Below are positions 29,617-40,224 of a stretch of DNA of 64,000 nucleotides, in pieces (within the stretch, counting starts at the first letter, position 1; each line of letters opens with the position of its first letter). The DNA is from Hyphomicrobiaceae bacterium. GTDB taxonomy: Bacteria; Pseudomonadota; Alphaproteobacteria; Rhizobiales; Ancalomicrobiaceae. The stretch is from contig JAEULV010000012.1 in the NCBI GenBank assembly GCA_016793065.1, positions 26,705-90,704 on the forward strand, read 5' to 3'. The notes below the pieces were generated by a model. That model did no database searches. It saw only the letters and a program-made list of their open reading frames with translations, and had not been told where the DNA came from. A program made the translations under genes and the position numbers.

Positions 29617-30174
29617 TCACAAGGCGTAGTCGTCGCCAATGTCGCCGCCGTCGCCGCTGGCATCGCCGCGGGTGGCCTTGCGCCAGTCCTGCGGCAGGAC
29701 GAAATCGCCCGACCACAGCCCGGAGAACGCGGTGCGCGCCGCCTGTTCCTCGGCGCGATAGTTGCCGCGATAGGAGACGGCCCAGCCATCGCGGACCATG
29801 GCGGCGTTGAGATCGCGACCGCCAACGACGCAGACGGCGAGCAGGCGGCCGTAGCGGTCGTCCTGCTTGCCGTCGCACATCACCGGCAACGCGCCGATCA
29901 GCTTGACCAGATGGCGGCGGGCCTCGACGCCGCAGCCGTAATTGCCGGAGGGACTGCCGCAGTCCTGGTCGGTTTCCGGGGCATCGATGCCGATCAGGCG
30001 GACCTTGCGGCCCTGCACCACCAGCGTATCGCCATCGACGACCGTGGCCTGCCCCAACAGGTACTGCGACGGCTTGCCCGGGTCGAGGCCGTGCTTGCCG
30101 ACATAGGCGCCGGCGCCGGCGATGGCGGCGCCGACGAGGAGCGGGATGAGGCCGACCGGGCGTCGCCGGGTCAT
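29617..30174 (-). CDS. thermonuclease-family nuclease (SNase-like), membrane-anchored or secreted
   Basis: A 185-residue protein with a hydrophobic N-terminal segment (PVGLIPLLVGAAIAGAGAYVG) and an SNase domain (about residues 43-160). The catalytic residues of staphylococcal nuclease are present: Arg in VRLIGIDAPETD, Glu in the same motif and Arg in DRYGRLLA. Three Cys (DQDCG, GNYGCG, VMCDG) suggest disulfides, consistent with export. ATG at 30174 is favoured over an upstream TTG because GCGGAG precedes it. Confidence 0.88.
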   Translation of the reverse strand: MTRRRPVGLIPLLVGAAIAGAGAYVGKHGLDPGKPSQYLLGQATVVDGDTLVVQGRKVRLIGIDAPETDQDCGSPSGNYGCGVEARRHLVKLIGALPVMCDGKQDDRYGRLLAVCVVGGRDLNAAMVRDGWAVSYRGNYRAEEQAARTAFSGLWSGDFVLPQDWRKATRGDASGDGGDIGDDYAL

Positions 30175-30296
30175 GGGAAAACTCCGCAAGCGGGGGGAGG
30201 AATCAGCATGGCGTTAACACTTCTCCGCCAAGATCACGACAATCCGTGTCAGTCGAGGGGCAATCCGCTCCTCCAGGTTTGTCGGGGTCCGAGTTC

Positions 30297-31883
<1,587 letters not shown>

Positions 31884-31977
31884 CAGACGGCGTCAACCGG
31901 CGGCGGGCGCCAGCCGGTTTCCACCCCTCCCCCCGGTTCGCTCCCCCAAGTCGCTTGCGCGCCGGCGCGAACGGCTG

Positions 31978-32997
31978 TCAGTCCTTGTTGCTGACGCCGG
32001 CCTGGGCGAAGGTCGCCATGCCGGCGTGGATCTGGGCGGCGGACTTGACGATGCCGGCGGCGAGGGCGGCGCCGGTGCCTTCGCCGAGACGCATGCCGAG
32101 ATCGAGCAGCGGCTTCTTGCCCATGGCGTCGAGCACCTTGGCGTGGGCCCATTCGGCCGAGCAATGGGCGAACAGGCAGTGGTCGATCGAGGCGGCATTG
32201 GCGGCCCAGAGCACGGCGGCGGCGGCGGTGACGACGAAGCCGTCGATGATCACCGGGATCTTCTGGTAGCGCGCGGCGAGGATGGCGCCGGCCATGGCGG
32301 CGATCTCGCGGCCGCCGAGGCGGCGCAGCACTTCGAGCGGGTCGTCGGTCTTGCCGTCGAGACGGGCGACGGCGGCGCGGACGGCCTCGACCTTGCGGGC
32401 AAGGCCTTCGCCGGCGACGCCGGTGCCGGGGCCGACCCAGTCGCCGGCCTCGGCGCCGAACAGGGCATGGAAGATCGCGGCGGCGACGGTGGTGTTGGCG
32501 ATCCCCATCTCGCCGAGGCAGAGGAGATCGGTGCCGCCGGCGATCGATTCCATGCCGAAGGCCATGGTGGCGGCACAGCCGGCCTCGTCGAAGGCGTCGG
32601 CGATGGTGATGTCGGGCGTCGGATAGTCGAGCGCCAGCTCGAACACCTTGAGGCCGATGTCGTTGGCGGCGCAGATCTGGTTGATGGCGGCGCCACCGGC
32701 GGCGAAATTCTCGACCATCTGCCGGGTGACGGCGGCGGGATAGGCCGAAACGCCGCGATCGGCGACGCCGTGATTGGCGGCGAACACCGCGACGACCGGG
32801 CGAATGACCGACGGGTCGGCCTTGCCCTGCCAGGCGGCGAGCCATTCGACCAGTTCCTCCAGCCGGCCGAGGCTGCCCGGCGGCTTGGTCAGCTGGGCGT
32901 CGCGCGCCTTGACCGCGTCGACGGCGCCGCGATCGGGGCCGGGAACGAGGTTGATCAGATCGCGGAAGTCGTCGAACGGCAGGGCGGTCAGGGCCAT
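31978..32997 (-). CDS. cobT: nicotinate-nucleotide--dimethylbenzimidazole phosphoribosyltransferase
   Basis: A 339-residue cytoplasmic enzyme that makes alpha-ribazole phosphate, the lower-ligand precursor of cobalamin. Typical motifs are PPGSLGRLEEL near residue 30, VFAANHGVADRGVSAYP, MGIANTTVAAA and, near the C terminus, LGMRLGEGTGAALA, whose Glu is the catalytic base. ATG at 32997 begins MALTALPFDD. cobS, which uses the product, is nearby (33759) but divergent, with a membrane protein gene between. No cobalamin riboswitch was recognised. Confidence 0.95.
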   Translation of the reverse strand: MALTALPFDDFRDLINLVPGPDRGAVDAVKARDAQLTKPPGSLGRLEELVEWLAAWQGKADPSVIRPVVAVFAANHGVADRGVSAYPAAVTRQMVENFAAGGAAINQICAANDIGLKVFELALDYPTPDITIADAFDEAGCAATMAFGMESIAGGTDLLCLGEMGIANTTVAAAIFHALFGAEAGDWVGPGTGVAGEGLARKVEAVRAAVARLDGKTDDPLEVLRRLGGREIAAMAGAILAARYQKIPVIIDGFVVTAAAAVLWAANAASIDHCLFAHCSAEWAHAKVLDAMGKKPLLDLGMRLGEGTGAALAAGIVKSAAQIHAGMATFAQAGVSNKD

Positions 32998-33195
32998 GAA
33001 AGCGGATTCCCGTTGAAGCTGGACTGGACCGGCTTCTAGAGCATGCCGCCTGAAAGTGGAATTCCGTTTTCGCGCGATGGCGTGACAACGGCAAGAAAAC
33101 CGCGCGCTCGGCGCCGAGTTCGAGCCCGGCGGCACCGCGTCGCCCCGGCCGGCGACGGTTCGGACGCTTGAGCCCGCATTCGACGCGGCCGGCAG

Positions 33196-33618
33196 CTACC
33201 AGCGGTCGATCAGGGCCAGAACGGTCAGGCCGACCATCGCGAGCGTGCCGAGGATGAGCAGGTAGTCGAGGTGGTTTTCCTCGCCGGGCAGGAAGACGCC
33301 GCCGCGCCTGGCGATATTGGGCTTGACCGGGATGACCTGGCCGATGGCGAAGCGGTTGAGCCAGCGATCGGCGGTGAACTGGAACGAAAACGACTTCCTG
33401 TGCTCAAGCATGTCGGCTTGCGGGCCTTCGAACAGCAGGCGGACGATATACTTGACCTTGGTTGCCTTCGAGCGGCGGACGACCTTGCGCTCGGCGTCGA
33501 TGTCGACCAGACGCACCGGTGTCGGCGCCATGGCGCGGGCGGCGAGGCGCGCCCTCGTGTCGACGACGAGCAGGTAGATCAGAATGGCAAGGATCAGCAG
33601 AAGAGCAAGAAACAGCAT
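33196..33618 (-). CDS. hypothetical membrane protein, DUF3592-like topology
   Basis: A 140-residue protein with a helix at each end (MLFLALLLILAILIYLLVV and LDYLLILGTLAMVGLTVLAL) and a soluble beta-rich domain between, ending in IGQVIPVKPNIARRGGVFLP. This helix-domain-helix plan and the IPVKPN motif resemble DUF3592 proteins, but I would not insist on the family. It lies between cobT and cobS and might be unrelated to cobalamin. Confidence 0.75.
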   Translation of the reverse strand: MLFLALLLILAILIYLLVVDTRARLAARAMAPTPVRLVDIDAERKVVRRSKATKVKYIVRLLFEGPQADMLEHRKSFSFQFTADRWLNRFAIGQVIPVKPNIARRGGVFLPGEENHLDYLLILGTLAMVGLTVLALIDRW

Positions 33619-33758
33619 CGGCGATATCCCTCCCGCGCGGCCGGGCGTGTCGACAGGCCCGACAGCATGCCGGGCGGGGGTTTACGCATCGTAAGAACGC
33701 GACGACTTCGCCGCTTCGTCTTCCAATGATCGCGGGCATGGTTTATCGGCGGTGCATG

Positions 33759-34550
33759 ATGGCTGACCTACTCCCCCGACTTGTCGCCGAAACCGCCGCC
33801 ATGGTGCGGTTCTATTCGCGGCTGACGATCCCCCGGCTCAACCGTTTCGACGAGCCGGCAGCGATGCCGGATTTCGGCACGGCGGCGCGGATGCTGCCGC
33901 TGGCGTCGATCATCATCGGCCTGCCGGCGGCGGCCGCGCTGGCGGCGGGCGGACAGACCGCCCTGCCGGCGCCGATGCTGGCGGCGCTGGCGCTGGCGAT
34001 CCAGATGATGACCACGGGCGTGTTCCACGAGGACGGGCTCGCCGACACCGCCGACGGGTTCGGCGGCGGCTGGACGCGGGCGCGCAAGCTGGAGATCATG
34101 AAGGACAGCCGGATCGGCTCCTACGGCTCGGCGGCGCTGATCCTGGCGACGCTGATCCGGATCCTCGGCTATGCCGGGCTGATCGGCGCCGTCGGCGCGA
34201 CGGCGACGGCGGTGCTGTTCGTGGCGATCGCGGTGATTTCCCGGTCGGTGGTGCTGACGATCTTCGTGGCGCTGCCGGCGGCGCGCGAGGATGGCGCCGG
34301 CAATGCCGCCGGCCGGCCGACATTGGCGACGCTGGCCCTGGCGCTGGCGCTCTCGGCGGCGATCGCCGGCGCGATCGGCATCGTCATCGTCGGGGCGGCA
34401 AAAACCGCGCTGGCGCTTTGCCTTGTCGGCATCGGCACCTATGTAATGGGGCGATTGTCGGCGCGGCACATTCAGGGCCAGACCGGCGACGTGCTGGGCG
34501 CCACCCAGCAAGTGACCGAAGTGCTGTTCCTGGTGGCGGTGCTGGCGTGA
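33759..34550 (+). CDS. cobS: adenosylcobinamide-GDP ribazoletransferase
   Basis: A 263-residue integral membrane enzyme that joins adenosylcobinamide-GDP and alpha-ribazole in the last steps of cobalamin synthesis. Diagnostic motifs: TGVFHEDGLADTADGFGGG, MKDSRIGSYGSAAL and GDVLGATQQVTEV. About seven membrane helices. Start at 33759 (MADLLPRLVAE) or three bases upstream. It precedes a DUF1289 gene by 76 bases. Confidence 0.94.
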   Translation: MADLLPRLVAETAAMVRFYSRLTIPRLNRFDEPAAMPDFGTAARMLPLASIIIGLPAAAALAAGGQTALPAPMLAALALAIQMMTTGVFHEDGLADTADGFGGGWTRARKLEIMKDSRIGSYGSAALILATLIRILGYAGLIGAVGATATAVLFVAIAVISRSVVLTIFVALPAAREDGAGNAAGRPTLATLALALALSAAIAGAIGIVIVGAAKTALALCLVGIGTYVMGRLSARHIQGQTGDVLGATQQVTEVLFLVAVLA

Positions 34551-34626
34551 CGATGGCGGGGTTGCCGTTGTCATCCGTCCGGCCCCGCCCGCCACCGAAC
34601 CCGCGCCATGACTGGTGGAAGCGCCC

Positions 34627-34818
34627 ATGACCGTCGCATCGCCCTGCATCAACGTCTGCCGGATCGATCCGGTCGCCAACCTGTGTTCGGGGTGCTACCG
34701 GTCGCTGGATGAGATCGCCCGCTGGCGCGATCTCTCCGACGGACAGCGGGCGCGGGTGCTGCAGGCGCTGCCGATGCGCAAGCGGGCGCTGGCGCAGGCC
34801 CAGCAGGCGCAGCAGTGA
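34627..34818 (+). CDS. DUF1289 family protein
   Basis: A 63-residue protein with the family's cysteine pattern SPCINVCRIDPVANLCSGCYR, expected to bind a metal or iron-sulfur cluster, followed by EIARWRDLSDGQR. The function of DUF1289 is unknown. Its stop overlaps the region used as the ribosome-binding site (GAGGAA) of the following protease gene, so the two are co-transcribed, perhaps with cobS. Confidence 0.9.
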   Translation: MTVASPCINVCRIDPVANLCSGCYRSLDEIARWRDLSDGQRARVLQALPMRKRALAQAQQAQQ

Positions 34819-34829
34819 GGAACCGCCCC

Positions 34830-35513
34830 ATGCCGTGGATCGGGCTTGGCGCCATCGCCATCGTCTGCGTGATCCTGATCGCCACCCATGGCAGCGGTCA
34901 GGTGGGCAATCTGCCGGCCGGCGATTTCGCCCGGCTGAGCTATCTTCTGATCCTCGGCGTGCCGCTGGTCGGGGCGCTGATCCTGCGGGCGCGCGGGCGG
35001 ATGGGCGAGACGCTGAAACAGGCGATCGTCTGGCTGGCGCTGCTGCTGGTACTGGTCGCCGGCTATGGCTATCGCGCCGAGTTCAAGGCGATCGGCAACC
35101 GGACGCTGGCGATGCTGGCGCCGGGCCATGTCGCCGGCGGCGCCGGCGAGGCGGTGGTGGCGCGCGGACGCGACGGGCATTTCCTCGTCAGTGCCCACGC
35201 CAACGGCCACAGGCTCGACATGCTGGTCGATACCGGTGCATCGACGGTGGCGCTGAGCTTCGAGGATGCCCGCGCGATCGGCATCGACACCGACCGGCTG
35301 ACATTCGACCAGCCGACCGCCACCGCCAATGGCGGCACGCTGTCGGCGGCGACGGTGATCGACAATTTCGCCATCGGCTCGATCCGGCTCGGGCCGGTGA
35401 AGGCGCTGGTCAGTCGGCCGGGCAGCCTGCGCGGGTCGCTCCTGGGGATGAACGTGCTCGACCGGCTGTCGTCCTACCGGGTCGAGGGCGACACGCTGAT
35501 CCTGACGCAATGA
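34830..35513 (+). CDS. membrane-anchored retropepsin-like aspartic protease (TIGR02281-type)
   Basis: A 227-residue protein: two to three N-terminal hydrophobic segments (to about residue 80), then a retropepsin domain with MLVDTGASTVALS, the single catalytic Asp motif, and LLGMNVLDRLSSYRVEGD at the C terminus. As in retroviral proteases, activity would need a dimer. The ATG at 34830 has GAGGAA seven bases upstream; a GTG at 34815 is possible. Its TGA coincides with dispersed repeat copy B. Confidence 0.87.
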   Translation: MPWIGLGAIAIVCVILIATHGSGQVGNLPAGDFARLSYLLILGVPLVGALILRARGRMGETLKQAIVWLALLLVLVAGYGYRAEFKAIGNRTLAMLAPGHVAGGAGEAVVARGRDGHFLVSAHANGHRLDMLVDTGASTVALSFEDARAIGIDTDRLTFDQPTATANGGTLSAATVIDNFAIGSIRLGPVKALVSRPGSLRGSLLGMNVLDRLSSYRVEGDTLILTQ

Positions 35514-35548
35514 TGCCTGAGGCCGAAGGCGCTGACGCGCCGATGCCG
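35511..35548 (+). repeat. dispersed repeat, copy B (partial)
   Basis: Starts within the stop of the aspartic protease gene (TGATGCCTGAGGCCGAAGG) and contains GGCGCTGACGCGCC. Like copy A it is truncated before the inverted-repeat half. Confidence 0.7.
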
Positions 35549-35549
35549 G

Positions 35550-36386
35550 CTACCAGATCAGGCTGGCGATGAAGCGGGCGGCGACGAGGGCAAGGAAGAC
35601 GGCAAAGGCCACTTCCAGCCGGCGTTTCGACAGGTTGTGGGCGAGCTTGACGCCGATCGGCACGGTCAGGAGGCTGGTGGGAAACAGCAGGAGCGCGCCG
35701 ATCAGGCTGACGAAGCCGAGCGACAGGGGCGGCAGCATGTCCATCCTGGTCCAGCCGGCGCCGATATAGCCGAGCATGCCGGGGATCGAGATCAGCACGC
35801 CGAGGCCGGACGAGGTTGCCACCGCCTGATGGATCGGGCGGCCGTAGAGCGTCATCACCGCATTGCCGAAGACGCCGCCGCCGATGCCCATCCAGGCGGA
35901 GAACAGACCGATCAGGCCGCCGCTCGCCGGGCGAAACGCCCCTTGCGGGAGATCGGGGCCGAGACGCCAGCTATCGCGGCCGAAGCCGAGCTTGATGGCA
36001 TTGAGGGTGGCGACGACGGCGAACACCGCCTTGAGGAAGGCGCTGGAGACGAAGGCGGTGACGACCGAACCGGCGACGACGCCAACGACCACCGGCACGG
36101 CCCATTGCTTCAGCAGCTCGACATCGACCGCGCCCTTCTTCAGATGCCCCCTGAACGAGCGGATCGAAGTGGGGATGATCACCGCCAGCGAGGTGCCGAC
36201 GGCAAGGTGCATGCGCACCGCCTCGGGCACGTCGAGAATGCGGAACAGCTCGTAGAGCACCGGCACCATCACCGCGCCGCCGCCGACGCCGAGGAGGCCG
36301 GCGAGCACGCCGGTGATGAGCCCGGTCGTGACCAGCGCGACGGCAAGCCAGATGAGTTCGGAAATCGGCGTGCCGGCAAGGGTCAT
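35550..36386 (-). CDS. TauE/SafE-family sulfite/organosulfur permease
   Basis: A 278-residue protein with about eight helices. The two family repeats appear: ITGVLAGLLGVGGGAVMVPVL near the N terminus and ASGGLIGLFSAWMGIGGGVFG in the middle. The TSUP family exports or imports sulfur-containing anions; the substrate is not known. The ATG at 36386 begins MTLAGTPISELIW. It is 34 bases downstream of dusA on the same strand, so they may share a transcript. Confidence 0.9.
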   Translation of the reverse strand: MTLAGTPISELIWLAVALVTTGLITGVLAGLLGVGGGAVMVPVLYELFRILDVPEAVRMHLAVGTSLAVIIPTSIRSFRGHLKKGAVDVELLKQWAVPVVVGVVAGSVVTAFVSSAFLKAVFAVVATLNAIKLGFGRDSWRLGPDLPQGAFRPASGGLIGLFSAWMGIGGGVFGNAVMTLYGRPIHQAVATSSGLGVLISIPGMLGYIGAGWTRMDMLPPLSLGFVSLIGALLLFPTSLLTVPIGVKLAHNLSKRRLEVAFAVFLALVAARFIASLIW

Positions 36387-36420
36387 CGGGGGTTCTTTTC
36401 GGTCTTTTGCGGGTAAGGGC

Positions 36421-37509
36421 TCAGTCCGGCTGCGAATGCCTTGAATCGATCGAATTGTCGAGAGCCGGCGGCGACGCGGCCGCCGCATGGCCGCCATCCG
36501 GGCGCCGCAGGGCGGCAAGCGCCGCCTCCAGCACCTCGATGCCGGCGCCGGGCTTGACGCCTTCGACGGTGAGGATCCGCCGCCACGCGCGGGCGCCGGG
36601 ATAGCCCGGGAACAGGCCGAGCATGTGGCGGACGACATTGGAGACCCGCCCGCCCCGGGCGACATGGGCGGCGATATAGGGTGCCATAGCGGCGGCGACC
36701 GCGAACGGGTCGGGGTCGGGCGCGGCCGGATCGGCATGGCCGAGCAGGCGGTCGACGCCGGCGAGGATCAGCGGCGTCTCGTAGGCGGCGCGGCCGATCA
36801 TGACATGATCGACATGGGCGAGGTGGGCGCGGGCATCGTCGAGCGTGGCGATGCCGCCATTGATGCCGATGGCGAGGTCGGGGTTCTCGGCCTTGACGCG
36901 ATGGACGAGGCCGTAGTCGAGCGGCGGGATGGTGCGGTTGTCCTTGGGCGACAGGCCCTGCAGCCAGGCCTTGCGGGCGTGAATGACGACGCCGTCGACG
37001 CCGGCGGCCTTGACGGCGGCGACCAGCGCCCGCAAGGCGACTTCCGGGTCCTGATCGTCGACGCCGACGCGGCACTTGACGGTGACCGGCACCGCGACCG
37101 CCGCCTTCATCGCCGCGACGCAATCGGCCACCAGCAGCGGCTCCTGCATCAGGCAGGCGCCGAAGCGGCCGGACTGGACGCGATCGGAGGGGCAGCCGAC
37201 ATTGATGTTGATCTCGGCATAGCCGTAGTCGGCGCCGATGCGGGCGGCGAGCGCCATGTCGGCCGGGTCCGACCCGCCGATCTGCAGGGCGACCGGCTGT
37301 TCGTCGGCGGAGAATGCCAGATGCCGGTCGCGGTCGCCATGCTTGATGGCGCCGACGGTGACCATCTCGGTGTAGAGCAAGGCCGTCCGCGACAGGCGGC
37401 GATGGAACGTCCGGCAGTGCCGGTCGGTCCAGTCGAGCATCGGCGCGACGGAGATCGCCGGGCCGGCATGGGGCAGGCTTTTCCAGCGCGACGCGACGGG
37501 CAGGCTCAT
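36421..37509 (-). CDS. dusA: tRNA-dihydrouridine(20/20a) synthase
   Basis: A 362-residue FMN enzyme that reduces uridines in the tRNA D-loop. Family motifs: APMLDWTDRHCR (FMN site), LLYTEMVTVGAI, NINVGCPSDRVQSGRFGACLM with the catalytic Cys, and GINGGIATLDDA. The presence of PSDRV and the C-terminal helical domain separates DusA from DusB/C. The last ~20 residues (AAAASPPALDNS) are a non-conserved tail. Start at 37509 (MSLPVASRW) fits the family. Confidence 0.95.
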   Translation of the reverse strand: MSLPVASRWKSLPHAGPAISVAPMLDWTDRHCRTFHRRLSRTALLYTEMVTVGAIKHGDRDRHLAFSADEQPVALQIGGSDPADMALAARIGADYGYAEININVGCPSDRVQSGRFGACLMQEPLLVADCVAAMKAAVAVPVTVKCRVGVDDQDPEVALRALVAAVKAAGVDGVVIHARKAWLQGLSPKDNRTIPPLDYGLVHRVKAENPDLAIGINGGIATLDDARAHLAHVDHVMIGRAAYETPLILAGVDRLLGHADPAAPDPDPFAVAAAMAPYIAAHVARGGRVSNVVRHMLGLFPGYPGARAWRRILTVEGVKPGAGIEVLEAALAALRRPDGGHAAAASPPALDNSIDSRHSQPD

Positions 37510-38085
37510 GGGTGTGGCTCGCGAGATGGCATTCGGGCGCCGTGCGGGACGGACGCCTGGCGAGAGGGACGACGGCTGGCCTCTATAGACCCGGAAGCGG
37601 GCGGGAGGCGACCGGAAAATCAACGACCGGGCCGAAAGCGGGCACGTTGGCGGATCGAGCGTGCGGGCACCATCGTGATGGATCGGCGAAGCGGCGGTGC
37701 CGTCGCATCATGCGGTTTTGAATCAAGTTGCGGATGCGACGGGGCCGGAGCGCTGGCGTCGGCCGTGATGCGGCGGGTTTGCCCGAACTTTGAATATCCG
37801 ACATAAGGCATTGTTTTTAATTGATTTATTCCGCCAACTTCATGTTCAGATTCAGAATCCGCGCGTCCGGATTGATGTTCAGCTTCAGAATCCGGCGGCT
37901 CGGGGCTGATGTTCCGATTCAGGTTGCGCGGTTGATCCCCGCCGTTGACGGCGGGATTCAGAGCATTGCCGCCGACGCGCTCTGGGCATTCCGCGAGAGG
38001 TTACCCTGATCCCGTTCGTCATGCCGCGCGTCGTCCGCGCCCTGCCCGGACGAGCGACCCGGCGTCCGCCGCGCTTGACGGATGG
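37510..38085. other. intergenic region with short imperfect repeats
   Basis: 576 bases between the dusA start and the 3' end of the large hypothetical gene. It has an AT-rich patch (37795-37845) and three imperfect direct repeats (see 37841-37941). Small frames exist but none has a ribosome-binding site or recognisable product. Confidence 0.5.
37841..37941 (+). repeat. three imperfect tandem repeats of 33-34 bases
   Basis: Units start at 37842, 37875 and 37909 with ATGTTCAGATTCAGAATCC, ATGTTCAGCTTCAGAATCC and ATGTTCCGATTCAGGTTGC. The first two are nearly identical over 19 bases; the third has diverged. The translated pattern FRFRIR/FSFRIR repeats in one frame, but coding is not supported. 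Confidence 0.65.
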
Positions 38086-40086
38086 CTACTGGCAGGGCGT
38101 GCCGGCGAGCGCGGCGTCGATGGCAGCGCGGGCGGCGGCGAGATTGAACGTCGCGGCCTTGCGCCCGCCGGGCGACAGGGTGACGATACCCTTGGTCCGG
38201 AACCCCTGCAGCGAATCCGGCATCAGGCCGATGGTCCAGCCGTACTGGCCGAAACGGCCGGGGGTGTTCCAGGTGGTCACGACGCGTTCCGCGTCGAACA
38301 GGGCCGATATCGGCTGGTTGATGGTGGAACTGGTTTGGGAGAAGAGATCGGGGGCGAGCTTGTCGAACGGTGCGCCAAAGCCGAAACGGACGACTGTCCA
38401 GGCCTGCCCTGTGCTGACGTCGCAATAGAGCCTGGCGGCGCCGGCGCCCTGGCTGGCGATGAGCACAGCCGAGCGGACCGGTCCCAACGGGAGCTGGAAC
38501 ACCGCATCGCGCTGGAGGGTGACAACTACGCCGGCCGCTCCGGGCTTCGCCTTCGGCAGGAAGCCGGCGAGAGAGGGCATCTGTTCGCTGGCGCGCGGTG
38601 TCGTCATGCCGATGGCGCGCATGTCCAGATCCGGCGACAGCAGGAAGAACGCGCGCACCTCGCAAACGCCCGATACGCCGAGGGCGCCGGACAGGCAGGG
38701 CGTATCCGCGGGCTGGACACCCGCCACCGACAGCGAAGTCAGCTTGCGAAGACCGTCAGTGTATAGATCCAGTACCTGATTGCCTTGAGCCAGATAGCCG
38801 CTCGCCGCGATGATCCGCGCCGGACCGGTGTAGGGGCGCGTGTCGCGCAGGCGTTCGAACTCGGCGGGCGGGACAAGCTGTGCCGAGGCGGGTTCATAGG
38901 TCAGGTCGAGATAGGTGATGCCGGGAATGGCGAACCGCGACAGCATGCGGCCGACGAGATCGATGGTCTTGCGAACCCAGGTGGCCTCGTCGGCGCAGTC
39001 CTTGCCGAGGTGAACCTTCAGGAGTTCGGCGAGAAAGGTCTCGGGACGCCCGCCGCAGGCCTGGGCGCGCAAGCCGTTCAGCGACGGCGCACCGCGCAAG
39101 GCCAGCAAGGGTGTCCGCAGTTCCTCACGCAGAGCCGCGACGGACTCCTCCTTCATGCCGGAGACGCGGGCGAGCACAGCGTCGACGGCGTCGCCCGGCA
39201 GCGGGCGAGCAAGCAGGAAGGACCGGAACTCCGATCCGTTGGGGACGACCTTGATTTCATGAAAATTGGGCAGTTGCCCGGTGCCGTCGGCGAGCGCCTT
39301 CAGGTAGCCGGCCGTGTCGAGCGTATAGCCGGCCTTTTCGATCTCCTTGCGGGCGTAGACGAGCGGGTCGCTGTCCTCCGCCATCTTTTCCAGCCGCTTG
39401 TCGATGCTGCGAACGCCCTCGGAGGTTTCCTTGGTGTTCTGGGCGATCTGCGACAGCTTGTCGAGCAGCAGGGCCTGAATGTCGGATGCGCCGGGAATGA
39501 CGCGGGCAACCACGCCGTTGGCCTCGGCGCCCGGGATCGCCGCGCCGATGGCGAGCCAGCCGCCGCTGCAGACGAACAGCGCCGCGCAGAACAGGGCGAG
39601 CTTGCGCGCCTCGCCGCGCATGTGCTCGGTGAAGCGCATGGCGATCGAACTGCCGACGCCGACGACCGCCGCGCCGATCATCAGCACGACGGCATAGTCG
39701 CCGATCGGCTTGAGGAAATCGATGACGGTGGAGATGGCGGCCGCCAGCGCGCCGTACTTGCTGGCGAGACTGGAAACCACATCGGAAAAGCGGAACACGG
39801 CCTGATCGAGCGCGCGAACCGGCTTGTCGGCCCGCGCGGCGAGCACGGCCTTGCGGCGCCCGTCCTCGAAGGCGCTGATCGCCTGCTCGAGTGCGCCGAA
39901 CTCCTCATAGAACGCCGGGCCCTCGCGGCCCTCGTGGCGCTTGTGCAGTGCCGCGCGCAGGCTCTCCTGAAAGGCCTGACGATCGTCATCCGCCGCATTG
40001 GCGGGATCGGGAAAGCGCTTCGCGAGGATCCCGGCAAAGACTGAGACGAAACGGTCGTGATCGGAGTTGGGGCTGGTTTCGCTCAC
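38086..40086 (-). CDS. unrecognised membrane protein, 666 residues
   Basis: A hydrophilic cytoplasmic-type N terminus (residues 1-115) with charged helices precedes two membrane helices (about 130-150, GDYAVVLMIGAAVVGVGSS, and 165-190, LALFCAALFVCSGGWLAIGAA). Next is a helical stretch (LLLDKLSQIAQNTKETSEG to KRLEKMAEDSD, about 210-245) and the segment AGYTLDTAGYLKALADG, which resembles the linker that precedes ankyrin repeats in some bacterial proteins. The last ~400 residues look globular with several Cys. No overall family is recognised. ATG at 40086; downstream of the 147-residue gene on the same strand. Confidence 0.75.
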   Translation of the reverse strand: MSETSPNSDHDRFVSVFAGILAKRFPDPANAADDDRQAFQESLRAALHKRHEGREGPAFYEEFGALEQAISAFEDGRRKAVLAARADKPVRALDQAVFRFSDVVSSLASKYGALAAAISTVIDFLKPIGDYAVVLMIGAAVVGVGSSIAMRFTEHMRGEARKLALFCAALFVCSGGWLAIGAAIPGAEANGVVARVIPGASDIQALLLDKLSQIAQNTKETSEGVRSIDKRLEKMAEDSDPLVYARKEIEKAGYTLDTAGYLKALADGTGQLPNFHEIKVVPNGSEFRSFLLARPLPGDAVDAVLARVSGMKEESVAALREELRTPLLALRGAPSLNGLRAQACGGRPETFLAELLKVHLGKDCADEATWVRKTIDLVGRMLSRFAIPGITYLDLTYEPASAQLVPPAEFERLRDTRPYTGPARIIAASGYLAQGNQVLDLYTDGLRKLTSLSVAGVQPADTPCLSGALGVSGVCEVRAFFLLSPDLDMRAIGMTTPRASEQMPSLAGFLPKAKPGAAGVVVTLQRDAVFQLPLGPVRSAVLIASQGAGAARLYCDVSTGQAWTVVRFGFGAPFDKLAPDLFSQTSSTINQPISALFDAERVVTTWNTPGRFGQYGWTIGLMPDSLQGFRTKGIVTLSPGGRKAATFNLAAARAAIDAALAGTPCQ

Positions 40087-40224
40087 TGGGACTTGCCGTT
40101 GTTTGCCGTTGAGGCGCCAAGATTAACCGAGCCATCGGCAGGCGCGAGGGTAAAAGTGCCACATTGGCCGATTCGCCGGATCCGCCCCCGACCGCCCGTG
40201 CCCGGCGACCGGTCGCGAGAGGGC

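Noticed and set aside
33000..33758. Cobalamin riboswitch near cobT/cobS
   Set aside because: No B12 box or matching fold was recognised upstream of either gene.
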